Source of the DNA: DALYLB01 sp964468345
GTDB lineage: Bacteria; Acidobacteriota; Blastocatellia; RBC074
DNA length: 64,000 nt
Assembly (NCBI GenBank): GCA_964468345.1
Contig: CAYXVZ010000008.1
Coordinates: 77,734-141,733 of the forward strand
Reading direction: 5' to 3'
In this document: piece by piece, positions 30,897 through 40,881 of the stretch
How the letters are laid out: each line of letters starts with the position of its first letter
Numbering within the stretch: the first letter of the stretch is position 1
The notes under the pieces: generated by a model
The model's database searches: none
What the model saw: only the letters and a program-made list of their open reading frames with translations
What the model was told of the DNA's origin: nothing
Position numbers and translations under genes: made by a program

Positions 30897-32321
30897 ATGC
30901 CACTTCGATTTCTTCTTTTTCTTTATCTCCTGACGACCACGGCTTCGGCAGCGGATCGGGCCCTGCTGATCGGCATCGAGCAATATCGCGATCCGGCAAT
31001 CCGGCCCGCGCATGGCGCGGAGCGCGACGTCTTGGACATGGAGCAACTCCTGCTGCATCGACTCGGCTTCCCTGCCGCGGCCATTCATCGACTGAGCGGT
31101 TCACAAGCTTCCTCAGCAGACATCGCGCGCGAGTTTCGCCAATGGTTGATTCGGGACACGCGCGCCGGCGATCGCGTCTTTTTTTACTTTGCGGGCCATG
31201 GCTCGTACCTGCGCGATGACGACGGCGATGAAAAAGACGGATACGATGAGACGATTGTTCCTTTCGACGCCACGCCGGTCGGGCCGGGTATGATTCGCGA
31301 TGATCAATTCTCCCGGTGGATGACGGAGCTGGCGGGAAGACGCGTGGTGCTGGTCTTCGACTCCTGTCATTCCGGCACCATCGCCCGCAGCATCGGACGA
31401 GCCGCGGAAAGCGATGAAACGGCGCGATACATACGCCCCGCCGACGCCGAACTCCAGGAAAAAAGCCGCGCGCGCATTTTGCTTGAAACCTCCGATGGTC
31501 GCATCGGGGATACGCCGGCGCTCAAAGCGCCCGTGCCCGCGCTGATCATCTCCGCCGCGGGTGCGATGCAGACGGCGCATTCGATGAAGCTCAATGGAAT
31601 CTGGCATGGCGCGCTCACGCTCGCTCTGCGCGATGCCCTGGAAAATGGCCGCGGCGATTCAGTGCCTGCCACATATCTCAAGGGAATGCTGCAAAAACGT
31701 ATTGCCGACTGGCAACGGGAAAAGCTCTTGAATGGGTCGCAATCCCCAGAGATCGAGTGGAGTGCGGGACGGCGGGAAAACGAATCGCTTTTCGGGGAAT
31801 GGGAATCCGTCCCGACGGCGGCGCTCTTCAATCCGCGTACGAATCTGAAGGTTTCGATCGAAGCCATCGATGCCGCCCGGCGGCGCAACGCCCGCGGGCA
31901 ATTCGTGTATTTCGAAAACGAAACGATCTCGTATCGAATCACGACCAGCGCCCCCGGCTATCTGTATCTGCTGGTTTTCAGCCAGGACCCGATCACCCAG
32001 GAGCGGTATGTGACGATGCTGTTCCCGAACCGCGGCGAGCGAACGGATAATCGCATCGCCCCGCCCGGCCTGCGTTTGCCCGAAAAATCCGATTACAGAA
32101 TCGGCGCCTCCGGCCTGGATCTTACCGTCGCCCTCCTGACTTCGCAGCCGATCCAGATCGAATTGAAGGCAAAGTACACCTGGGATGAAATCTTTTCGCG
32201 CTTCGCCCTCGGCGAGCTGAAACAGCAGGTCGGCACGCGGACACGCAATCTTGACGGCCCGGGCAGCCGCCATGATTGGCAGGCGTCCGCAATTTCGATC
32301 TTTACGACCACAAAGCGGTAA
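30897..32321 (+). CDS. Caspase-fold protein with DUF4384-like domain
   Basis: 474 residues with a signal peptide (PLRFLLFLYLLTTTASAA). Caspase domain at about residues 20-260: ALLIGIEQYRDPAI, catalytic His101 in YFAGHGSY followed by an acidic loop (DDDGDEKDGYDE), catalytic Cys157 in VFDSCHSG. The C-terminal third (about residues 330-440: YFENETISYRITTSAPGYLY, then TMLFPN) resembles DUF4384, often attached to caspases. The frame is open back to 30552 but the ATG at 30897 is chosen because it gives the signal peptide and has an AGGGA site in the inverted repeat. It follows the caspase-FGE gene by 140 bp. Confidence 0.88.
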   Translation: MPLRFLLFLYLLTTTASAADRALLIGIEQYRDPAIRPAHGAERDVLDMEQLLLHRLGFPAAAIHRLSGSQASSADIAREFRQWLIRDTRAGDRVFFYFAGHGSYLRDDDGDEKDGYDETIVPFDATPVGPGMIRDDQFSRWMTELAGRRVVLVFDSCHSGTIARSIGRAAESDETARYIRPADAELQEKSRARILLETSDGRIGDTPALKAPVPALIISAAGAMQTAHSMKLNGIWHGALTLALRDALENGRGDSVPATYLKGMLQKRIADWQREKLLNGSQSPEIEWSAGRRENESLFGEWESVPTAALFNPRTNLKVSIEAIDAARRRNARGQFVYFENETISYRITTSAPGYLYLLVFSQDPITQERYVTMLFPNRGERTDNRIAPPGLRLPEKSDYRIGASGLDLTVALLTSQPIQIELKAKYTWDEIFSRFALGELKQQVGTRTRNLDGPGSRHDWQASAISIFTTTKR

Positions 32322-32334
32322 ACATTTGCCTGCA

Positions 32335-32393
32335 GAAAAATGGAGGTCAGAAAAATGCTTCAATAAAAGCCATTTTTCTGACCTCAATTTTTC
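32335..32393. terminator. 23-bp inverted repeat, terminator between convergent genes
   Basis: Arms 32335-32357 and 32371-32393 (GAAAAATGGAGGTCAG... with one mismatch), 13-base spacer, A/T-rich ends on both sides. It lies between the convergent caspase (ends 32321) and PD40 (ends 32415) genes. Confidence 0.8.
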
Positions 32394-32414
32394 AGTAAAT
32401 ACGGACGCTGAAGC

Positions 32415-34592
32415 TCAACGAAACGGTTCAACCTGCATTATATCGCTGCGCGTCGGACTCAGGCGCACGCAAAGCAGAGATTGAAAATCGGGCGAGAGCG
32501 AGAAAGGACCGCTGCCGACGGGCGCGAGCGGCTCGGGATATTTGGTGATCAGCCGATCGGCCGCGCCGGCCGGATCGCTGTAGCGATGAAAATAAATTGC
32601 CTGCGAATCATAGGAATTCTTGTCGCTGCCGAGGTAATAAATGCCTTCGGCGGCCAGCGCCCAGCAACTGGTGCAGCCCGGCAAGAGCCCGTCGAACGCC
32701 GTCGAGACCGCGCCGGTTGCAAGATCGACCTGCCAGAGCGCGCCATCCTTGGGATCGCGCTTGAAAAAGAGCCGCCGGCCATCCTGGCTCAAGCCTAATG
32801 AAAATCCGCCGATTTCAACCACCGGGATGGATGCGCCGCCCGTTACCGGAAACTTGAGGATCTGTTTTTCAGAGCCCGCGAAGATCCATTCTCCGTCCGG
32901 TGAAAATATCGGATGCACGCCGTGCATTCCCGTCGAGCGAAGCCGCCATTGATTCCCTGCCTGCATTTCCGCAAGAAAAATCTCGCCCGTCCGGGCGTTA
33001 TTGAAAATCACTGCCGTTCCATCCGGAGACCAGTTTCCAACGGATGGATAAAGATCTCCCTGCGTAATCTGCGCCTGGTTGCCGCCCTCGGAATCGCTGA
33101 CCCATAGTTGCTCGCTGCCGCTGCGATCGGACCGAAAGCAGATCCGGCGACCGTCCGGAGAATAACGGGGCGAGGCATCCTGCGCGGAGCTTGCAATCAC
33201 GCGGTTCCAGCGTTTCTCTTTCAAATCCAATCGCCAGATATTTCGATCCTGCTGTTCAATCGAATATGCCAATCGCGATGCGCCGCGGGCTGTGGACAAT
33301 TCGATGGGAAAGGAATCGAACACTTCCAGACGCTCGAAGGGCTCATTCGTATCCGGGCGAAGCTTCCATAATCGGTATTCGCCGCTGCGATCGGAGGCGA
33401 ATACAACGGATCCCGTCTCGCTTCCGGCACTCAGCCATGCATGACTGCTGATCTGGTGTTTATCGGTCGTTAGCGCGACGGGAGTTCCTCCCGCAACGGG
33501 AACGGCATACAGTTCCTGATGCGACCGATGAATCTGGCGCACAAAGCTCACAAGCTTTCCATCGTGAGAAAATCGCGGCTCCAGATCGCCACCGACCATC
33601 TGTTCCGGCCGAGTCAATGCGGTCTTCTCGGCCGTCGCCAGATCGAGAAGATAGATGGCGTTCGGCTGGCCCCGCGTCTCGGCGTAAGAGATCGCCAGTC
33701 GTCTCCCGTCCGGCGACCAATCCAGCAGGCGGTATTGATTACCATAGTTCGGCGACGTGAGCCTCGCGACTAATCGTTCCGCGCCTGCTGTTCCATCGTT
33801 ATGAATCGGAACGATCAAAACATCGGTTGCGGCCTTGCCGATTCGTAAAAAAGCAAGCGCCTGTCCGTCCGGCGCCCAGGCCGGGCTATTGTAATGGCCG
33901 GGAAGCTGCGAGATGCGCCTGGAAGCGCTGGCGCCTTCGAGCTGCACCTGAATTTCCGGCGGCTGCCCCTCTTCGATCTCAGCGACGAACGCGAGCATGC
34001 GGCCGTTCGGCGAAAGCGCGGGCTGCCACTCTTTTCCTGCTAACCGCGTAAGCGGAGTAATTCGAAATTCCGCCTCCACGCGAGGCGGCGTGCGGCGCAG
34101 CAGGCTCCAGATGCCGATTGCAACAGCCACTAGAACGATGAGTCCGAATAAAACGCCTTTCCGATTGATTCGAGCGGAGGGTTCTTTAATCGCTTCGCGA
34201 ACGGGGGGAATCTCCGGTTCAACCGGGGATTCAGGTTCCTTGGAAGGGACGGCTGAAATCGGCAGCGGGACTTCCAATTCAACCGGCCCCACGAGGCGGT
34301 ATCCGCGGCCCGGAAAGGTTTCGATATACGCCGATGATCCCCGGTCGACCGCCAGCCCCTTTCGAACCATAGCAATATTTTGCGTCAGGTTCGCCTCATC
34401 CACGACCCGGTCGGGCCAGATGGCTTTCAATAAATCCTCTTTCGGGACAACCTGCCCGGCATTTTCCGCAAGAACCAGCAGGGTCTCGACCGCTTTGCGC
34501 GTCATCGTCACAGGCTGCCCTTCGCGCAAAAGCACCTTGGCAGTTGCATCCAGGCTAAATGAGTCGAATTTGTATACCCTATGCGGAATCAA
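32415..34592 (-). CDS. CadC-like winged-helix membrane regulator with PD40/TolB-type beta-propeller
   Basis: 725 residues. N-terminal OmpR/CadC-type winged helix, about residues 4-102 (FDSFSLDATAKVLLREGQPV, KEDLLKAIWPDRVVDEANLT, ETFPGRGYRLV). One membrane segment at about residues 145-165 (LFGLIVLVAVAIGIWSLL). The rest is an extracytoplasmic PD40/WD40-like propeller with repeats ending in SPDGRxxxF (LSPNGRMLAFVAE, YSPDGRRICFRSD, FSPDGEWIFAGS). By family it binds DNA from the membrane and senses something outside. It is divergent from the rhamnogalacturonan locus (280-bp gap), so it is a candidate regulator of that locus; this is inference. Confidence 0.87.
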   Translation of the reverse strand: MIPHRVYKFDSFSLDATAKVLLREGQPVTMTRKAVETLLVLAENAGQVVPKEDLLKAIWPDRVVDEANLTQNIAMVRKGLAVDRGSSAYIETFPGRGYRLVGPVELEVPLPISAVPSKEPESPVEPEIPPVREAIKEPSARINRKGVLFGLIVLVAVAIGIWSLLRRTPPRVEAEFRITPLTRLAGKEWQPALSPNGRMLAFVAEIEEGQPPEIQVQLEGASASRRISQLPGHYNSPAWAPDGQALAFLRIGKAATDVLIVPIHNDGTAGAERLVARLTSPNYGNQYRLLDWSPDGRRLAISYAETRGQPNAIYLLDLATAEKTALTRPEQMVGGDLEPRFSHDGKLVSFVRQIHRSHQELYAVPVAGGTPVALTTDKHQISSHAWLSAGSETGSVVFASDRSGEYRLWKLRPDTNEPFERLEVFDSFPIELSTARGASRLAYSIEQQDRNIWRLDLKEKRWNRVIASSAQDASPRYSPDGRRICFRSDRSGSEQLWVSDSEGGNQAQITQGDLYPSVGNWSPDGTAVIFNNARTGEIFLAEMQAGNQWRLRSTGMHGVHPIFSPDGEWIFAGSEKQILKFPVTGGASIPVVEIGGFSLGLSQDGRRLFFKRDPKDGALWQVDLATGAVSTAFDGLLPGCTSCWALAAEGIYYLGSDKNSYDSQAIYFHRYSDPAGAADRLITKYPEPLAPVGSGPFSLSPDFQSLLCVRLSPTRSDIMQVEPFR

Positions 34593-34872
34593 CGACTTCC
34601 CCGTGATTTTAGATTTCTTTTGGAAAGATTTTAGCCCCGGCTAATTGCGGCAATTCATCCATGGGCATATTAATCCCCTACCTTTGACCGCGACAAGACC
34701 GATACGGTCACTCAAGAATATAAAGATTGTAAATCGTTGGATGGCTTTGCTGTGAATTGAGACGAAGCCCCCGGAGCAATTCTTAAATGAATCCCCGGGG
34801 ACCGGATATGCCGAAAGGTATCGATAGACATCAGACCATGCCCGCGGTCTGAACCACAGCAGAGGGACCAGC
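34593..34872. promoter_or_regulatory. Divergent regulatory region, PD40 regulator / TonB receptor
   Basis: 280-bp gap. It contains GACCGATACGGTC (palindromic) near 34697 and CAGACC-N8-GGTCTG at 34832-34851, 21 bp before the receptor start. No convincing consensus -35/-10 seen for either gene. These short inverted repeats are possible binding sites. Confidence 0.4.
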
Positions 34873-37800
34873 ATGAAAATTTTTCGCCTGTCAGTTCTCA
34901 GCATTCTTTTATCCGCACTTGTTTATGCCCAGACCAATCGCGGGGGGATCAGCGGAACCGTTACGGATCCTTCGGGAGCGGTCGTTCCCGGCGCGCGGGT
35001 CATCATCACCAATATAGGAACGAATCAGACGATTCAGTTGGCTACGTCGGCCGAGGGCACATACAGCATCGCTTCCCTGGAGCCTGTCGCCTATCGAGTC
35101 ACCGTCGAAGCCCCCGGATTCAAACGAACGGTTCTGGCGAGAATCAAAGTCGACACGGCCGCGATTGCGACGGCGGATGTCTCGCTGGAACCCGGCGCCG
35201 TTGAAAACTCCATCACCATAACGGCGGAGTCCGCGCTATTAAACACGGAAACCGGGACGACGGCGCAAACGATCAGCGAACGGCAGATTCAGGATGTGCC
35301 GCTGGCCAATCGCAGCGTGCTCGACCTCGCCCTGACCGCGCCCAATGTATCCGGCGATGCGGGCAGCGAAGATCCGGAAGTCGCCTCTGGCCAACCGGTC
35401 CCCGGTTTCAATCTGAGCCTGAACGGCGGCAGGCCGGGCAGCACCGCGATTCTGGCCGATGGCGTCAACAACACAGGCGTCGGCGTCGCGCGCGCCGTCG
35501 TCAGCTTCACGCCGGAAACGGTGCAGGAATTCACCGTGCAGACGTCCGCCTATTCCGCGGAATTCGGCCGCACCGGCGGCGGCGTCATCAACGTGACGAC
35601 GAAATCCGGAACGAATGAACTGCATGGCGTGGCCTTGTTCTTTCACCGCAATCCAGCGACAAACGCGCGCCGCTGGACGACCTCTACGCTGCGTCCCCCG
35701 AACAATCTCCGATATTCGCAAGGCTCCTTCACGATCGGCGGACCGATCTGGCTGCCCAAAAAGGTCTTCGGGCCCGCGGCCTATGACGGGCGCAATAAGA
35801 GCTTCTTCTTTTTCGCCTATGAGCCCCGCTGGCGGCGCGATTTCATTGTGACCGATACATTGCTTCCGACCGATGGGATCCGGAATGGAGACTTCAACGG
35901 GCTTTCGCGCATCGCCAATGGCTGGGTGCCGACATCCGTGCTCGCGCAGTTTCCGCAAATTCCCGTCACCGGCCCCAACACGACGATTTACCGGCAATTT
36001 AACGTGGTGAACGGCAAATACGTTCCGATCGTACCGGCAACGGGCGCGCTATTTGAGGCCTTCCCCGGCAATCGCATCCCACAAAATATGATGGATCCCG
36101 TGGCGGTGAAGGCGCTCGAATTTTTGCCGCGCGCGGGCAATTACTTCATAAATGATTCCGGGCAGCTGGCAAATTTTGTCGTCAATCGCTTCGTGCAACA
36201 GGACGAAACGCGTTTCACTCTGCGACTCGATCATCAATTGACGACGCAAAACCGCATCAGCGGCCGGTTCACCAAGGTCCCCGCGGTCGGCGTGCGCGGT
36301 TTCGGCAGCGAAATCAATGGGAACAGCGCGGCCTATAGCGATTCACGGCAGACAGTCATCACGGACACGCACATCTTTTCACCGCGATGGGTCAACGAGC
36401 TTCGCGTCAATTACACCCGCGGGGTTTTCAGCGAAGACTATTCGCCTGAATTTTCGATCAAGGGCGGCCGCAATCTGTCGAACGAGTTGGGCATTCCTAC
36501 GCTGACTGCGGGCGGATTGCCGCTGTTCAACGTCAGCAATGACGGCCCGAATGCGTTCGCTTCGATCGGCTCGGCCGGCTCGACCAATAATTTCAACGTT
36601 GAGGAACGATACAACATCAACGACATCGTCAATTTCACGCAAGGCTCGATGAGCTGGAAATTCGGCGTGGATTTGAATCACGAGCTATTGAATGTGACGC
36701 CCTTTTTCGGTGCTTCCGGCGGCCGCTGGGACTTTCGCATTCTCAACACCAGCAACAACCGCACGACCAATGCGGCGGCGGGCGGCAACACCTGGGCCAG
36801 TTATCTGCTCGGCGTGCCCAACGTGGTGCAGGCGCGCCCCCTGCTGATTCCTTATTATTACCGATGGCAGAGCGCCGCGGCCTTCGTCCAGAACGACTGG
36901 AAGGTCAAACGCAACCTGACGCTCAATCTCGGCATGCGCTATTCGCTGCAACTGCCGCGGACGGAAAAGTTCGATCGCCAGGGCACATTCCGCACGGATC
37001 TGACGCAGTCCATTACGCTGACGGATGCGCAGCGTCGCGCTATCGCAACAGGACTCGGCGTGGCGGCGACCGCCGCGATCCCGTCCGATGTTCCGACCAG
37101 CGTGCAGGTTCCGGCCTTTGCCTTTGCCGGACGCGGAGGACGATCGCGATATCTTTTCCCGGTGGAATACATGAATTTCGAACCCCGCTTCGGCTTCGCC
37201 TGGAGCCCGCGGATATTCGGATGGATGAAAGATCATAAAATGGTCGTGCGCGGCGGATACGGCATTTCGCACGCGCCGATCAATGGCAACAATCGAACCC
37301 CGAACCCTGATTTCGGCAGCTTTCGAGGCTTGACGACGGATGCAAACGGCTCTGCGGGCTCGACCGATCCATCGCAGCCCTTCCGCCTCTCGGGCGTATA
37401 TCCGTTGTATTCGACGCAAACGCCCGAACAGGCGCTTGCGATTCCGCAAGACGGGCTGGTTTATCTCAATAGCCTGAGCATTCCCGGTTTTGCAATCTCC
37501 GACAACACGAATATTCCCTACACGCAAAACTGGAATCTCTCCATCTCGTGGGAACCGATCCGCAGCACGGTGGTCGAAGTCGCTTATGTCGGAAACAAAG
37601 GAACGCATTTGTACACGCAACGGGTGAACGTCAATCCGCGCGACCTGGATTTCGTGGAGTCGCTGGAAGCGAGCAACCTCAGTTCGGATACGACGTTCAA
37701 CGACCCGCTCGGGCGGCGCTCGCTGACCAACACCGTCTTGACGATCACACGCGGAAATGTAGGCAGCCGATTTTTCGGGTTCAATAATCTCTTTCAGCTT

Positions 37801-38919
37801 TATGACGCCTCGGTGAACAGCATTCGCCATGGCGTCTATGTGGACGTGCGCCGCCGCGTCGGCCGCGGATTGTCGTTCACAGGCAATTACACGTTCGGCA
37901 AGTCGATCGACGATGCGTCGGATGCGAGCCCCGAAACCCGCGTGTTGACGCATTCGACGACCTCGGGCGGCCACATCACCTTCGGCGCGCCGCGATTTAT
38001 CGACCGATCTGTGTCGTCTTTCGATATCAAGCATCTCTTCAGCTCGACTGCGATTTTCGACCTGCCCTTCGGACGCGGCCGGCACTGGATGACGAAGGCG
38101 GGAGCCATCCCGGAAGCCGTTCTCGGAGGATGGACCATCACAAGCCTCTTCCGATTGCAGGGCGGCTTTCCCTTCCTCCCGGCGCTGGTCGAGGGCAATC
38201 GCCTGAGCAGCGACATCACGCATACGATCCGGCCGGATCTTGTGCCGGGGGTACCGCTCAAAAATCCCTTATGGAAAAGGGATTGCCCGATCGGCACGCT
38301 CTGTGAGCCGTATATCAACCCCGCGGCGTTTATGCGGCCGGCCAAGGGGTCGCTGGGCACCGCGCCGCGCACGCTGGATATTCGCGGCCCCGTGCAGCGC
38401 TTCTTCGATACATCGTTACAAAAGGATTTTCGCCTCAGCGGCGACGGCAAGCGCAGGGTTCAGTTCCGCGTGGACCTGATCAACACCTTCAACAGCCCGA
38501 TCTTCCGGCAGACTTCCGTCACGGGCTCGGCGATCAATGATTTCATGGGCCTCCCCGATGAAACGCCGCTGACCACGGGCGAATATGACGCCTGGGCCGC
38601 CGCGGCTTCGGGCCGACCGCTGCGCACCACACCGGAAGGCGCGGCGTTGTTCACGCGGATTCAGAACTTCGTCGTCAATTCACGGCTGCCGGTGCGTGCC
38701 GGCACCACGGCAACCACCGGCGCGCTGCCGCTCGATTATTACGCGAACATTCGCCTGCCGCAGGGCTTCGCGACGCTGGATGCCAACACCATTGATATTT
38801 CAACGCTCGAAGGCTTCAAGCTCTTCCGCCTGCGCCGCGCATATCAAACGGGCTTCGGGACGCTTCGCGAACTCGGCCTGCCGCGATATGTGCAATTTGG
38901 ATTGAAGATTTATTTCTGA
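34873..38919 (+). CDS. Oar-like TonB-dependent receptor
   Basis: 1348 residues, outer-membrane protein. Signal peptide (FRLSVLSILLSALVYA), then a carboxypeptidase-regulatory-like Ig domain (about residues 23-110, GGISGTVTDPSGAVVPGARV ... VTVEAPGFKRTVL), a plug domain with QDVPLANRSVLDLALTAPNV and NSITITAESALL, and a long beta-barrel. AGAGGGA precedes the ATG. Its position upstream of three pectin-degrading enzymes suggests it imports the oligosaccharides they release. The barrel ends LPRYVQFGLKIYF, the usual aromatic C-terminus. Confidence 0.92.
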   Translation: MKIFRLSVLSILLSALVYAQTNRGGISGTVTDPSGAVVPGARVIITNIGTNQTIQLATSAEGTYSIASLEPVAYRVTVEAPGFKRTVLARIKVDTAAIATADVSLEPGAVENSITITAESALLNTETGTTAQTISERQIQDVPLANRSVLDLALTAPNVSGDAGSEDPEVASGQPVPGFNLSLNGGRPGSTAILADGVNNTGVGVARAVVSFTPETVQEFTVQTSAYSAEFGRTGGGVINVTTKSGTNELHGVALFFHRNPATNARRWTTSTLRPPNNLRYSQGSFTIGGPIWLPKKVFGPAAYDGRNKSFFFFAYEPRWRRDFIVTDTLLPTDGIRNGDFNGLSRIANGWVPTSVLAQFPQIPVTGPNTTIYRQFNVVNGKYVPIVPATGALFEAFPGNRIPQNMMDPVAVKALEFLPRAGNYFINDSGQLANFVVNRFVQQDETRFTLRLDHQLTTQNRISGRFTKVPAVGVRGFGSEINGNSAAYSDSRQTVITDTHIFSPRWVNELRVNYTRGVFSEDYSPEFSIKGGRNLSNELGIPTLTAGGLPLFNVSNDGPNAFASIGSAGSTNNFNVEERYNINDIVNFTQGSMSWKFGVDLNHELLNVTPFFGASGGRWDFRILNTSNNRTTNAAAGGNTWASYLLGVPNVVQARPLLIPYYYRWQSAAAFVQNDWKVKRNLTLNLGMRYSLQLPRTEKFDRQGTFRTDLTQSITLTDAQRRAIATGLGVAATAAIPSDVPTSVQVPAFAFAGRGGRSRYLFPVEYMNFEPRFGFAWSPRIFGWMKDHKMVVRGGYGISHAPINGNNRTPNPDFGSFRGLTTDANGSAGSTDPSQPFRLSGVYPLYSTQTPEQALAIPQDGLVYLNSLSIPGFAISDNTNIPYTQNWNLSISWEPIRSTVVEVAYVGNKGTHLYTQRVNVNPRDLDFVESLEASNLSSDTTFNDPLGRRSLTNTVLTITRGNVGSRFFGFNNLFQLYDASVNSIRHGVYVDVRRRVGRGLSFTGNYTFGKSIDDASDASPETRVLTHSTTSGGHITFGAPRFIDRSVSSFDIKHLFSSTAIFDLPFGRGRHWMTKAGAIPEAVLGGWTITSLFRLQGGFPFLPALVEGNRLSSDITHTIRPDLVPGVPLKNPLWKRDCPIGTLCEPYINPAAFMRPAKGSLGTAPRTLDIRGPVQRFFDTSLQKDFRLSGDGKRRVQFRVDLINTFNSPIFRQTSVTGSAINDFMGLPDETPLTTGEYDAWAAAASGRPLRTTPEGAALFTRIQNFVVNSRLPVRAGTTATTGALPLDYYANIRLPQGFATLDANTIDISTLEGFKLFRLRRAYQTGFGTLRELGLPRYVQFGLKIYF

Positions 38920-38941
38920 TCTCAAATCACAAATTTGAGAT
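38919..38941. repeat. Short hairpin after TonB receptor
   Basis: Nine-base arms ATCTCAAAT/ATTTGAGAT with a 5-base loop overlapping the receptor stop codon; possible intergenic processing or partial terminator. Confidence 0.45.
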
Positions 38942-38960
38942 TATTGGACGTAATTCCCAT

Positions 38961-40877
38961 ATGAGAATGTGGCCAATCGTTTGTACTCTGCTTTTCATGT
39001 CGACTCCGCTTCTCAAAGTCCAGCAGCCCCCGCCGCATCAAATGGAAAAGCTCGGCCGGGGGCTGATCGCCGTTCGCCAGAGCGAAACGCAGGTGTATCT
39101 CGGCTGGCGATTGCTCGGAACCGACCCGCCATCGATCGGATTCAATCTGTATCGTTCGGTCGATGGCGGACCGCCGCGAAAACTGAATGATGCTCTGCTC
39201 ACGCGAACGACCGATTTCGTCGATCAGCAGGCGCCGCAGGCAGAGCGATTTGAATACACGGTGCGGCCGATCGCGGGTGGAAAGGAACAGGCGCCGAGCC
39301 CAGCGTTTCGCCTTCCTGCCAATGCCCCCGCGTCTCCTTATCGCGAGGTTCCGCTGCAAACGCTTTCGGAGCACACGCCCAATGATGCCTCAGTCGGCGA
39401 TCTGGACGGCGATGGCGAATACGAGATCGTTCTCAAACAGGAAATGATTCCGCGCGATAATTCGCGAAGCGGCCTGACGGGAGAAACCAAGCTCGAAGCC
39501 TACAGGCTTGATGGAACGATGCTCTGGCGGATCAATCTGGGAAAGAACATTCGCGAAGGCGCGCATTACACGCAGTTTCTGGTGTACGACTTCGACGGGG
39601 ACGGCCGCGCGGAAATCGCCTGCAAGACGGCCGATGGAACGATCGATGGAAAAGGCAAGGTCATCGGCGACGCAACGGCCGATCACCGAAATGCAAACGG
39701 CTATATCCTCGATGGGCCGGAGTTTCTGACGATCTTCGACGGCCTCACCGGCGCCGCGCTGGCGACGGCGCCGTATATCCCTCCGCGCGGAAAGGTCGCC
39801 GATTGGGGGGATGAGTACGGCAACCGTGTCGATCGCTTCCTGGCCTGCGTGGCCTATCTCGATGGCATACGGCCCAGCCTGGTGATGGCGCGCGGCTATT
39901 ACACCCGCGCCGTGCTGGCGGCCTGGGATTGGCGCGATGGAAAGCTGACGAATCGCTGGACCTTCGATAGCCGCGACGGTACGCCGGAGCACCGCAAATA
40001 TGAAGGCCAGGGCAATCACAATCTCAGCGTGGGCGATGTCGATGGCGACGGCCGGGATGAAATCATGTATGGATCCTGCGCCATCGATGACAACGGGAAG
40101 GGCCTGTTTGTCACCGGCCTGGGACACGGCGACGCGCTGCATATGTCGGATATGGACCCGGACCGGCCGGGGCTCGAAGTCTTTCAACCGCATGAAACGC
40201 CCTCGGCATACGGTCCCAACGGGTCCGACTTTCGCGATGCGCGCACCGGAGAAATTCTCTTCGGCATTCCGGGTGAGAATTCCGATGTAGGCCGCGGCCT
40301 CGCCTTCGATATCGACCCGCGTCATCGCGGCTATGAGGTCTGGGCTTCGCGCGGCGGATTGTATTCCAGCAAGGGTGAACTGATCTCTTCCCGCCGGCCA
40401 GGACAGATCAATTTCGGCCTCTGGTGGGATGCGGATCCGCTTCGCGAACTTCTCGACAACATCACGATTTCGAAATGGAATTGGGAGACAGGCACGGCTG
40501 CAGTGCTGTTGACGGCAACCGGCGCGGCGTCGAACAACGGCACCAAAGCGACGCCGGCGCTCAGCGCGGATATCTTTGGCGATTGGCGGGAAGAAGTAAT
40601 CCTGCGATCGGCGGACAACCGCTCGCTTCGTATTTACACCACGACGATTCCAGCACAAAATCGGATGTATACCTTAATGCATGACCGTCAGTATCGTTTG
40701 GCGATCGCCTGGCAGAACGTGGCATACAACCAACCGCCGCATCCGGGCTTTTTTCTGGGCGACGGAATGACGACGCCGCCTATGCCTCGGATCTATACGG
40801 AACCACTTCGCTCGATTCCGCGTCGCGATCGGTTGGAACGTACTGGAAGTCCACGCAAAGTCGAATCGAAACCATGA
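38961..40877 (+). CDS. Rhamnogalacturonan lyase (PL11 family)
   Basis: 638 residues with a short signal peptide (MRMWPIVCTLLFMSTPL). An N-terminal domain (MEKLGRGLIAVRQSETQVYL) is followed by an eight-bladed propeller of PL11/YesW type with repeated acidic Ca-binding loops (VGDLDGDGEYEI, DFDGDGRAEI, DVDGDGRDEI). Landmarks: GETKLEAYRLDGTMLWRINL, EGQGNHNLSVGDVDGD, GLWWDADPLRELLDN. By family it cleaves the rhamnose-galacturonate backbone by beta-elimination, outside the cell or in the periplasm. It follows the TonB receptor by 41 bp and precedes the GH51 gene by 4 bp. Confidence 0.9.
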   Translation: MRMWPIVCTLLFMSTPLLKVQQPPPHQMEKLGRGLIAVRQSETQVYLGWRLLGTDPPSIGFNLYRSVDGGPPRKLNDALLTRTTDFVDQQAPQAERFEYTVRPIAGGKEQAPSPAFRLPANAPASPYREVPLQTLSEHTPNDASVGDLDGDGEYEIVLKQEMIPRDNSRSGLTGETKLEAYRLDGTMLWRINLGKNIREGAHYTQFLVYDFDGDGRAEIACKTADGTIDGKGKVIGDATADHRNANGYILDGPEFLTIFDGLTGAALATAPYIPPRGKVADWGDEYGNRVDRFLACVAYLDGIRPSLVMARGYYTRAVLAAWDWRDGKLTNRWTFDSRDGTPEHRKYEGQGNHNLSVGDVDGDGRDEIMYGSCAIDDNGKGLFVTGLGHGDALHMSDMDPDRPGLEVFQPHETPSAYGPNGSDFRDARTGEILFGIPGENSDVGRGLAFDIDPRHRGYEVWASRGGLYSSKGELISSRRPGQINFGLWWDADPLRELLDNITISKWNWETGTAAVLLTATGAASNNGTKATPALSADIFGDWREEVILRSADNRSLRIYTTTIPAQNRMYTLMHDRQYRLAIAWQNVAYNQPPHPGFFLGDGMTTPPMPRIYTEPLRSIPRRDRLERTGSPRKVESKP

Positions 40878-40881
40878 ATTC

